In this document: piece after piece, positions 57,234-64,000 of the stretch | How positions within the stretch are numbered: position 1 is the first letter of the stretch | Layout: the number at the start of each line of letters is the position of its first letter | DNA from: Lysinibacillus xylanilyticus | GTDB taxonomy: Bacteria > Bacillota > Bacilli > Bacillales_A > Planococcaceae | DNA length: 64,000 nt | Direction of reading: 5' to 3' | Assembly (NCBI RefSeq): GCF_001183605.1 | Contig: NZ_LFXJ01000013.1 | Span: 248,318-312,317 of the forward strand | Position numbers and translations under genes: made by a program | The notes under the pieces: generated by a model | Databases searched by the model: none | What the model saw: the letters and a program-made list of their open reading frames with translations, nothing else | Told to the model about the DNA's origin: nothing

Positions 57234-58298
57234 ATGCTTGAATATGTAGCAATAGCGATTAGTTTATTTTTTGCGATGAATATAGGTGCTAGTGGAGCGG
57301 CAGCCTCAATGGGAGTTGCTTACGGAGCAGGTGCTATTAAAAAAGCTTGGCAAGCATTGCTTATTTGCTCAGTGGGCGTTTTTTCTGGGGCAGTTCTTGG
57401 AGGGGGAGAGGTAGTAAAAACAATCAGCTCCGGCATAATGCCACAGGAGTACATTACAGTAAAGATTGTCATTATTATTTTGATTTCTGCGACAAGCTCA
57501 CTATTATTCGCTAATCTTTTAGGCATCCCATTATCGACGAGTGAAGTGACAGTAGGAGCAGTTGTAGGTGTAGGGATTGCCTATAAAGTGCTATATATTA
57601 AGTCATTACTTGTCATCATATCGTTTTGGGTAATAGTGCCGATCATAGCATTTATCATTGCATTTGTCTTTGGGAAGTGGCTGTATAAATTACGAGTTAA
57701 GGGCTTGTTAAAGGATCATTTAATATTAACGATTCTCCTTGTGTTCGCTGGATTTTTTGAAGCATTTTCAGCAGGGATGAATAACGTAGCAAACGCAGTT
57801 GGACCTCTTGTTGGTGCAGGAATGATAGGTGTAACAACTGGAATATTGCTTGGCGGGGCATTTGTAGCGCTTGGCGCAATGCTACTTGGAAAAAGAGTGC
57901 TTGAAACAAACGGTAAAAAAATTATGCGCTTTGAGAAGGCAGAAGGAATATTAATTTCGAGTACAGGTGCACTACTAGTCGGTATAAGCTCTATCTTTGG
58001 GCTACCCGTGCCATTAACACAAGTAACATCGTCTTCGATTATCGGAATGGGGATGGCCAAAAACGGGAAACAAATTTTTCATAAGCATATTGTGAAAAAA
58101 ATAATCCGTATTTGGATTGTCTCGCCAATCTTTTCTTTAGCCATCTCCTATTTTTTAGTACAGCTATTCTTAGAAAAAGATTTCTATACCATCGTATTAA
58201 TTGGCAGTATTATTGTTGGAACGCTTGGTGTAATTAGCTTAATGCGAACAATGCGTGAAGAAGAAAATTCAATATACGATTCAGGAGAAGGGATTTAA
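57234..58298 (+). CDS. cysP: Sulfate permease of the PiT family (CysP/YlnA)
   Basis: 354 aa with ten or so membrane helices. The duplicated PiT motif is visible as MNIGASGAAASMGVAYGAG and MNNVANAVGPLVGAG. In B. subtilis the cysH-linked PiT protein imports sulfate. It gives the cell a second sulfate route next to the ABC transporter. Confidence 0.9.
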   Translation: MLEYVAIAISLFFAMNIGASGAAASMGVAYGAGAIKKAWQALLICSVGVFSGAVLGGGEVVKTISSGIMPQEYITVKIVIIILISATSSLLFANLLGIPLSTSEVTVGAVVGVGIAYKVLYIKSLLVIISFWVIVPIIAFIIAFVFGKWLYKLRVKGLLKDHLILTILLVFAGFFEAFSAGMNNVANAVGPLVGAGMIGVTTGILLGGAFVALGAMLLGKRVLETNGKKIMRFEKAEGILISSTGALLVGISSIFGLPVPLTQVTSSSIIGMGMAKNGKQIFHKHIVKKIIRIWIVSPIFSLAISYFLVQLFLEKDFYTIVLIGSIIVGTLGVISLMRTMREEENSIYDSGEGI

Positions 58299-58317
58299 AT
58301 ACCCGAAAAACTATTGA

Positions 58318-58440
58318 ATCGGCCGGGGTGTCGATCACTTTTAACGGGGAGCTGATCAAATCAGAGTTGGACCCGATAACCTCTGTAAGGAAGAAAATTA
58401 ATCGCAGAAGCCTCGATTTGCCTAAGAAGATAAATCAATA
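58318..58440 (+). promoter_or_regulatory. Structured leader before sat
   Basis: The ~200-base gap between cysP and sat holds AGCTGAT-CAA-ATCAGAG (58350-58366), a hairpin like the three other sulfur leaders. Its CAGAG can instead pair with CTCTG (58381-58385). Blocks GGGGTGTC, GCTGA, GACCC and AAGGAAG recall a TPP riboswitch, but the conserved pyrophosphate arm is missing. No terminator T-run is seen. Confidence 0.45.
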
Positions 58441-58502
58441 AAATATGCAAATACACTTAACTATAAAACTGAGTAATTCGATAAAACTAGGAGGAGATTT
58501 TG

Positions 58503-59642
58503 GTGAGTTTACTACCACATGGAGGACTATTAGTGCAAGCCTTTAATCCAGAGAAGGATGTTACGCATATTAATAAAGTTATTGAGCTTGATGCCATTTC
58601 ACTTAGTGATTTAGAGTTAATTGCTATTGGTGGTTACAGTCCGATTGAAGGATTTTTAACGCAGGAAGATTATGAATCAGTTGTTGAACATACACGTTTA
58701 GCGTCAGGCGTGGTATGGAGTATTCCGATTACATTACCTGTAGCAAAGGATGTAGCGGCAACATTGCAGCCGGGTGATGAGGCAAAATTAGTATATGGTG
58801 ATGCTGTTTATGGCGTTATTGAAGTCGCGGATATTTATGAGCCAAATAAACGGAAAGAGGCGTTGTTAATATATGGCACGGAGGATTTAGAGCATCCTGG
58901 TGTTAAGAGGTTGCATGAACGTCCAAGTATTTATGTGGGCGGAAAAATTACATTAGTAAAACGTCTAGAGCAAAAGTTCCCAGCCTATTCATTTGATCCG
59001 TTTGAAACACGCCAGCTTTTTGCGGAAAAGGGCTGGAAAACAATTGTTGGCTTCCAAACACGGAATCCTGTGCATCGAGCACATGAATATATTCAAAAGG
59101 CAGCGCTTGAAACAATTGATGGATTATTTTTAAATCCACTAGTTGGAGAAACGAAGTCAGACGATGTTTCGGCCGCAATTCGCATGGAAAGTTACGAAGT
59201 TTTACTAAAAAATTATTATCCTGAAAATCGCGTTCAATTAGGGGTGTTTCCAGCTGCAATGCGTTATGCAGGACCAAAGGAAGCTATTTTCCATGCACTT
59301 GTACGAAAAAATTATGGCTGTACTCACTTTATCGTTGGGCGTGACCATGCAGGTGTTGGCGATTACTATGGCACATACGATGCACAAAAAATCTTTGAAC
59401 AATTTACGGAAGATGAATTAGGAATTACTCCATTAAAATTTGAGCATAGCTTCTATTGCAACAAATGTGAGGGAATGGCAACGACGAAAACGTGTTCACA
59501 TGATAGCTCGGCGCATGTCATTTTATCGGGTACTAAAGTTCGTGAAATGTTACGTAATGGCGAAGTACCTCCAAGTACATTTAGTCGTAAAGAGGTTGTG
59601 GATGTACTAATTAAAGGAATGCGTCAGGAGGTTATTAAGTGA
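58503..59642 (+). CDS. sat: Sulfate adenylyltransferase (ATP sulfurylase) Sat
   Basis: 379 aa. [13 protein letters not shown] (ATP-binding HxGH-like motif), [13 protein letters not shown] and a [13 protein letters not shown] zinc-type loop are present. It activates sulfate to APS. GTG 58503 gives the SLLPHGG start of the family; TTG 58500 is also possible. RBS AGGAGGAG. Ends overlapping cysC. Confidence 0.95.
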   Translation: MSLLPHGGLLVQAFNPEKDVTHINKVIELDAISLSDLELIAIGGYSPIEGFLTQEDYESVVEHTRLASGVVWSIPITLPVAKDVAATLQPGDEAKLVYGDAVYGVIEVADIYEPNKRKEALLIYGTEDLEHPGVKRLHERPSIYVGGKITLVKRLEQKFPAYSFDPFETRQLFAEKGWKTIVGFQTRNPVHRAHEYIQKAALETIDGLFLNPLVGETKSDDVSAAIRMESYEVLLKNYYPENRVQLGVFPAAMRYAGPKEAIFHALVRKNYGCTHFIVGRDHAGVGDYYGTYDAQKIFEQFTEDELGITPLKFEHSFYCNKCEGMATTKTCSHDSSAHVILSGTKVREMLRNGEVPPSTFSRKEVVDVLIKGMRQEVIK

Positions 59643-60232
59643 GTTCAAACATCGTTTGGCACGAAGCGTCTATTACGAAAGAGGAGCGTCGTACACAAAA
59701 CAAGCATCAAAGCTTTATTTTATGGTTCACCGGTCTATCAGCTTCAGGAAAATCTTCTGTGGCGAATGCCTTCGCACGCCGACTCTTTGAACGTGGCAAT
59801 CAAGCATTTGTCTTAGATGGTGATAATGTTCGCCATGGCTTAAATAAGGATTTAGGATTTGATGAAGCAGGTCGAAAGGAAAATATACGACGTATTGGAG
59901 AAGTCTCTAAGCTTTTTGTGGAAAATGGACAAATTGTTCTAACTGCTTTTATTTCACCTTACCGAGAAGATCGTCAAGTTGTCCGTGAGCTTGTGGAAGC
60001 AGGGGAATTTATAGAGGTCTATGTGAAATGTTCCGTTGAAACGTGTGAAAAGCGTGATCCGAAAGGTCTTTATAAAAAAGCACGCAATGCGGAAATTACT
60101 AACTTTACGGGTATTAGTGCGCCATATGAGGAACCTGAACGTCCAGAAATTATTTTAGATACAGAAAAATGCTCAATAGAAGAATGTGTTGATCAGCTAA
60201 CGAGTATTTTATTTTCCAAAGGGTATATTTAA
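59639..60232 (+). CDS. cysC: Adenylylsulfate kinase CysC
   Basis: 197 aa. P-loop GLSASGKSS, then [16 protein letters not shown] and [10 protein letters not shown], as in APS kinases. Converts APS to PAPS. The GTG start overlaps the sat stop (GTGA), so the two are coupled. Confidence 0.95.
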   Translation: MSSNIVWHEASITKEERRTQNKHQSFILWFTGLSASGKSSVANAFARRLFERGNQAFVLDGDNVRHGLNKDLGFDEAGRKENIRRIGEVSKLFVENGQIVLTAFISPYREDRQVVRELVEAGEFIEVYVKCSVETCEKRDPKGLYKKARNAEITNFTGISAPYEEPERPEIILDTEKCSIEECVDQLTSILFSKGYI

Positions 60233-60243
60233 GTTGAATAATA

Positions 60244-60290
60244 AAAAAATCTGCTCGATTTATTAATTAAAATCGAGCAGATTCTTTTTG
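60244..60290. terminator. Terminator between cysC and mrpG
   Basis: AATCTGCTCGATTT pairs with AAATCGAGCAGATT around an AT-rich loop, then CTTTTTG; A-run on the other side. Confidence 0.9.
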
Positions 60291-60304
60291 TCTTTGTATC
60301 AAAG

Positions 60305-60673
60305 TTATTTAATGCCTTGTTCCTTTTTCATCCGGTCAATTTCAGGTCCAAGTTCGTCGTGTATTGTGCCTTTCCAAGGTTTTACGCCAGCGATGTACGA
60401 GGAGCGAGTCATAATATGCCCTCCAACAGGCCCTGTGATGAACAGGAACAGTATACCGAGTAAAATGCGGGGATTAAAGTGATCTTCAATAAGCCAAAAG
60501 TGAAAGAATACGCCAATGAGTATACACATGACGCCGAGCGTTGCACTTTTTGAAGCAGCGTGAGCGCGTGTGTACAAATCAGGTAAACGGACAAGACCAA
60601 TGGCTGTCACGACAATAAATAGCACCCCTACAGAAATGAAAAAGATAACTAAACTATTAGCGAGAATTGTCAC
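60305..60673 (-). CDS. mrpG: Na+/H+ antiporter subunit MrpG
   Basis: 122 aa with three helices; AIGLVRLPDLYTRAHAASKSATLG is the MrpG/MnhG signature. GTG start overlaps the mrpF end. Last gene of the operon. Confidence 0.93.
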   Translation of the reverse strand: MTILANSLVIFFISVGVLFIVVTAIGLVRLPDLYTRAHAASKSATLGVMCILIGVFFHFWLIEDHFNPRILLGILFLFITGPVGGHIMTRSSYIAGVKPWKGTIHDELGPEIDRMKKEQGIK

Positions 60674-60938
60674 GTTTAATGATATCTCCTTTCTCTATGA
60701 ATTTAGAGAAAGCAACAGTACCGATAAACGATAAAATCGCTAACAATAATATAATCTCAAGGAAGAAGCTTGTTTCAACCAATACTGAAAACAGTCCAAT
60801 GAGTGAGATTACTGACACGCCCAATGAATCCAATGCTACCACACGGTCGGATGCAGAAGGTCCTTTAACCATTCGATAAATGACTGCAATCATCGATAAG
60901 CAAATCACCACAATTGCAGTAATAATAAACGTTGTCAT
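60657..60938 (-). CDS. mrpF: Na+/H+ antiporter subunit MrpF
   Basis: 93 aa, three helices; YRMVKGPSASDRVVALDSLGV is typical of MrpF. RBS GGAGGTGAG. In B. subtilis MrpF also exports bile salts. Confidence 0.93.
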   Translation of the reverse strand: MTTFIITAIVVICLSMIAVIYRMVKGPSASDRVVALDSLGVSVISLIGLFSVLVETSFFLEIILLLAILSFIGTVAFSKFIEKGDIIKRDNSR

Positions 60939-61414
60939 GATTTACTCACCTCCAAAATCGCTTTCTCAAATGAATCTCGAATTGCTGTAATCGCTTCATC
61001 GACATCACTAATATCAATGGCGTGTACATACAATGTTTTTGCATCATCTGATACGTGCACTACTACTGTACCAGGTGTTAACGTAATAAGACTTGATAAT
61101 AAGGTAATTTCCCATTCCTGTGTTAAAACAGTCGGATAGGCAAAGAATGCAGGCTGCATATCCAACTTAGGCTTTAAGACCACTCGAAGAACTTGTACAT
61201 TCGCTAACACTAACTCCTTAAAAAAGAGTATTGTCAGTTTAATGATTGCCCAGATGCGGTAGACGTAAAGACGAGTAGTAAAAAATCTACGCATAATAAT
61301 GAGCAATATAATACCGAGAATAAACCCAATAATAAAGCCTGTTGCTGTGTAATTAGAAGAAAGGAACATCCAAACGAAGGCAAGTACAAAATTTAAAATA
61401 ATTTGAAATGCCAT
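60935..61414 (-). CDS. mrpE: Na+/H+ antiporter subunit MrpE
   Basis: 159 aa, with two or three N-terminal helices and a soluble C-terminus containing LSSLITLTPGTVVVHVSDD, conserved in MrpE. Confidence 0.93.
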   Translation of the reverse strand: MAFQIILNFVLAFVWMFLSSNYTATGFIIGFILGIILLIIMRRFFTTRLYVYRIWAIIKLTILFFKELVLANVQVLRVVLKPKLDMQPAFFAYPTVLTQEWEITLLSSLITLTPGTVVVHVSDDAKTLYVHAIDISDVDEAITAIRDSFEKAILEVSKS

Positions 61415-61418
61415 ATTT

Positions 61419-62912
61419 CTAATCCTCCTTCATTACAGCATCTATATAAATAGATGGATCACTTAATATTTTTGCCGCATCGTCCATAAATGGAGTAATC
61501 CATTCAGAGCCTACACCATACGCTACAGTAATGAGCACTAAAAGAACCGTAGGCACAAATAGTGTATAGTAGACTTTTTTATCAACAGTACCCGTTGTTT
61601 CTTTTTCTTCACCCCAGAAGGCATAAAGGAAAATTCGAATAACCGATAATAAAACGAGAAGTGATGAAGCCAATATAAAAATACTACTCCATTTACTGCC
61701 TGCTTCAAATCCTCCCTGTACAATCAATAGCTTTCCAACGAAGCCACTAAGTGGGGGAATCCCTGCTAAACCAAATGCTGCAATTAAATAGCACCAACCG
61801 AGAGCAGGATATTTATTCATAAGACCGCCCATTTTACGTAAATCAGATGTGCCAGTAATGTAGATTACTATACCTATTAACATAAAGAGCGCTGCTTTTA
61901 TAAGCATGTCATGAATTAAATAGAACATTGCACCTTTTAGGGCGATTTCATTCATTTGAGATACGCCGAATAAAATAACACCTACAGCAATGACAATATT
62001 ATATATAATGATGAGCTTCACATCATGGTACGCAAGTGCACCAATACAGCCCGCAATTATTGTTGCAACTGCTAATGCCATCAGTAAATCATGTGTATAC
62101 GATAAATCATGAACAAAGAACAACGTATATGTTCGAGTAATCGCATAAATACCAACCTTTGTTAGAAGTGCACCAAATAGCGCTAACACTGGTATTGGAG
62201 CTGCCGCATAAGAAGTTGGAAGCCAGAAATAAAGCGGGAAAATAGCTGCTTTTAATCCAAATACCATTAAAAATAGTACAGCTATAACCGTAACAATACC
62301 TGGCTGATTGATGTCAGCAATTTTTACTGCAATGTCTGCCATGTTTAATGTACCTACTACAGAGTATAGAAAGGCAACTGTAATAACAAATAATGCAGAT
62401 GAAATAACATTAATTAGAATATATTTAATGGAACCTTTAAGCTGTCCTTTTTCGCCCCCAAGAACGATGAGCAAATAAGAGGCCATTAACAATACCTCGA
62501 AGAACACGAAAAGGTTAAAAATATCGCCTGTCGTAAATGCCCCGTTAACCCCAGTTAAAATAAACATAACGCCAGGATAATAGAAGAAGCGTTCACGTTC
62601 CTTCGTAATGGAACCAAAGCCATACCAAACAACAAAAAGAGCGATCAGCAACGTTGTTGTGACAAGCAGTGCGGACACCATATCAGAAACCATAGTAATA
62701 CCATACGGCACAGGCCAATCTCCGAACGTCACCTTTTGTATACCGTCATTTTTTACCTTTGAAAGCAGTGAAATAGCTGATATAAGTGCAAGCCCTATAC
62801 CAAGTAATGCGAATGAACGCTGGTATTTTAAGTTTTTCTGCCCAAACATTAAAATTATACCGAAGAAGAACGGAATGATAATCGGCAATAGAAGGAAGTT
62901 ATTCATCCTCAT
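61419..62912 (-). CDS. mrpD: Na+/H+ antiporter subunit MrpD
   Basis: About 497 aa, fourteen helices, homologous to NuoM/NuoN-type subunits. VNGAFTTGDIFNLFVFFEVLLMAS has the conserved Glu used for proton movement, and KAAIFPLYFWLPTSYA the Lys. ATG 62912 follows GAGAGGA. Confidence 0.93.
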   Translation of the reverse strand: MRMNNFLLLPIIIPFFFGIILMFGQKNLKYQRSFALLGIGLALISAISLLSKVKNDGIQKVTFGDWPVPYGITMVSDMVSALLVTTTLLIALFVVWYGFGSITKERERFFYYPGVMFILTGVNGAFTTGDIFNLFVFFEVLLMASYLLIVLGGEKGQLKGSIKYILINVISSALFVITVAFLYSVVGTLNMADIAVKIADINQPGIVTVIAVLFLMVFGLKAAIFPLYFWLPTSYAAAPIPVLALFGALLTKVGIYAITRTYTLFFVHDLSYTHDLLMALAVATIIAGCIGALAYHDVKLIIIYNIVIAVGVILFGVSQMNEIALKGAMFYLIHDMLIKAALFMLIGIVIYITGTSDLRKMGGLMNKYPALGWCYLIAAFGLAGIPPLSGFVGKLLIVQGGFEAGSKWSSIFILASSLLVLLSVIRIFLYAFWGEEKETTGTVDKKVYYTLFVPTVLLVLITVAYGVGSEWITPFMDDAAKILSDPSIYIDAVMKED

Positions 62913-63240
62913 CACTTCCTCTCATTAAGCTTATATCATCTGTCTCAAGCTCCTGATAAGAACGGTAAGCAAGGACGAGGAAGAAAGCTGTTACCCCAAA
63001 GCTAATAACGATCGCTGTTAAAATAAGCGCCTGTGGTAATGGGTCTGCAAAAGTTTTAGCCCCTTCTTTTAAAACAGGTGGTGCTTCTCCACCAAGCCCG
63101 CCCATCGTTAAAATGAGAAGATGAGCGCCATGACTTAAAAGACCTGTTCCGATAATAATACGCAATAAGCTTTTGGATAAGATTAAATAAATCGCTGCCA
63201 TAAACAGAAAGCCTATGACAAACGCCATCAATATTTCCAT
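62899..63240 (-). CDS. mrpC: Na+/H+ antiporter subunit MrpC
   Basis: 113 aa NuoK-like subunit with three helices; GLLSHGAHLLIL and DPLPQALILTAIVI are family blocks. Ends overlap both neighbours. Confidence 0.93.
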   Translation of the reverse strand: MEILMAFVIGFLFMAAIYLILSKSLLRIIIGTGLLSHGAHLLILTMGGLGGEAPPVLKEGAKTFADPLPQALILTAIVISFGVTAFFLVLAYRSYQELETDDISLMRGSDEDE

Positions 63241-63662
63241 TATTCATCCTCTCCAATCGTTTGAATAATGGTCATCGTAACGCCGACAACAACCAAATAG
63301 ACACCGCTATCAAAAAGCATGGCCGTGTGTAATGACTGTTTGCCTAGAAGCGGTAAATCGAAATAATCAAAGAAATGAGTAAAAAACGGTTTACCTACAA
63401 ACATTGGGAAAGCGGCTGTTGCAAGTGCTAATAGTAAGCCAATTGCAGTTAAATACGTATAATTTATTGGTAAAACCTTACGAACCGTATTTAAATCAAA
63501 GGCAAGGACTAAGAGCACAATAGCACTCGATGTCAAAAGTCCACCAACAAAGCCGCCTCCAGGTGTGTAATGACCAGCAAGGAAAATATGAATGGAGAAG
63601 AAGAAAATAATGAAGAATACAATTTTTGTTGTAAATTGTATAATTACATCATTTGTTTTCAT
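63240..63662 (-). CDS. mrpB: Na+/H+ antiporter subunit MrpB
   Basis: 140 aa, four helices; HYTPGGGFVGGLLTSSAIVL is the MrpB/MnhB hallmark. Overlaps the mrpA end by 14 bp. Confidence 0.93.
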   Translation of the reverse strand: MKTNDVIIQFTTKIVFFIIFFFSIHIFLAGHYTPGGGFVGGLLTSSAIVLLVLAFDLNTVRKVLPINYTYLTAIGLLLALATAAFPMFVGKPFFTHFFDYFDLPLLGKQSLHTAMLFDSGVYLVVVGVTMTIIQTIGEDE

Positions 63663-64000
63663 GTGATTTCTCCTTTCTATTCATGCGTAGCTTGATCATT
63701 GCTAAAATGGCCATTCCAGCAATACCTAGCACTGTAATTTCAAATAATGTATCGAAGCCACGGTAGTCTACTAAAATTACGTTGACAATGTTTCCACCGC
63801 CGGCCTTTGAATAAACTGTTTCCTCATAATACTTCGAAATAGTTGGAATCAATTTTTGTGAATGTGCAGACAGTGCCAAAAGCGTAACCATCACACCGAC
63901 TGCAATGGAAACAATCGCGCGATTTAATTGGAATCTCATGCGCTCTTCTCGTTTTCCAAGCTTAGGCAGATGATAAAACGCTAGTAAAAATAGCGCAACA
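63649..64000 (-). CDS. mrpA: Na+/H+ antiporter subunit MrpA, C-terminal part (5' partial)
   Basis: The frame is open to the window edge; the ATG at 63939 is internal (the preceding codons read FLLAFYHLPKLGKREER). NVILVDYRGFDTLFEITVLG is the conserved MbhE-like C-terminal segment of MrpA. The N-terminal NuoL-like portion lies outside the window. Confidence 0.92.
   Translation of the reverse strand, partial: VALFLLAFYHLPKLGKREERMRFQLNRAIVSIAVGVMVTLLALSAHSQKLIPTISKYYEETVYSKAGGGNIVNVILVDYRGFDTLFEITVLGIAGMAILAMIKLRMNRKEKSHENK

Overview
The window is a low-GC Bacillota chromosome. Gene order (yunF-yunE-yunD, yunB-lipA-yutD, yutE-yutF, yuzB-yutJ-yuzD-yutI-yutM, yuiB-yuiD-pepA) and protein likeness to Bacillus subtilis, together with the repeat families, point to Lysinibacillus or a close relative. 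This is inference from synteny and remembered protein sequences; no search was run. I see no rRNA, tRNA, prophage, transposase or CRISPR array.

Layout. 1-6.1 kb: a c-di-GMP-type exopolysaccharide operon (two deacetylase-like proteins, a PilZ-glycosyltransferase and a GH18-like lipoprotein). 6.3-7.2 kb: an orphan gltC-like regulator. 8.2-13.4 kb: the complete sufCDSUB iron-sulfur operon. 13.9-15.2 kb: a secreted chitin-active LPMO. 15.3-19.3 kb: a ferritin-like protein, an Rrf2 regulator with a DsbA/FrnE-like and a nitroreductase-like target, and a GNAT enzyme. 19.6-33.1 kb: the yun/yut housekeeping block (lipoate, Fe-S carriers, HAD phosphatases, an NADH dehydrogenase behind two Rex-type operators). 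33.2-36.4 kb: a small accessory patch of hypotheticals with a CarD/MarR divergent pair. 36.6-41.6 kb: a Nudix enzyme, a LytS/LytT two-component system and a CstA-type transporter. 42.4-45.4 kb: yuiB, yuiD, pepA and a small Gly/Pro/Phe-rich protein. 45.6-60.2 kb: assimilatory sulfate reduction in three operons (siroheme-yezD-cysJI; sbp-cysTWA on the minus strand; cysH-cysP-sat-cysC). 60.3-64 kb: an mrp Na+/H+ antiporter operon on the minus strand, cut by the window edge.

The sulfur region is the most interesting part. ABC and PiT-type sulfate importers feed Sat, CysC and CysH, and then CysJI with siroheme from the SUMT and chelatase genes. The leaders of all three operons, and the sat leader, carry a similar small stem-loop that begins GCTGR and ends AGAG or AGGC. 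In the three operon leaders this loop runs into the 5' arm of an intrinsic terminator, as an antitermination switch would. The paired stem bases differ between leaders but still pair. I do not recognise this as a known riboswitch.

The other notable signal is repeats. Family 1 is a 116-370 bp palindromic-ended element (four copies and one remnant). Family 2 begins TTAACTTCTTTCAGCGG and ends in a short ATAATTG-type hairpin (eight or nine copies, five of them around or inside the sulfur operons). One family-2 copy has expanded into 14 head-to-tail copies of a 46-bp unit between yezD and cysJ. Two arrays with a 21-bp period sit between a gene end and a terminator. Several regulatory sites are readable: Rex boxes, Rrf2-type operators, LytTR-type direct repeats, a MarR-type operator pair and a possible Fur box.
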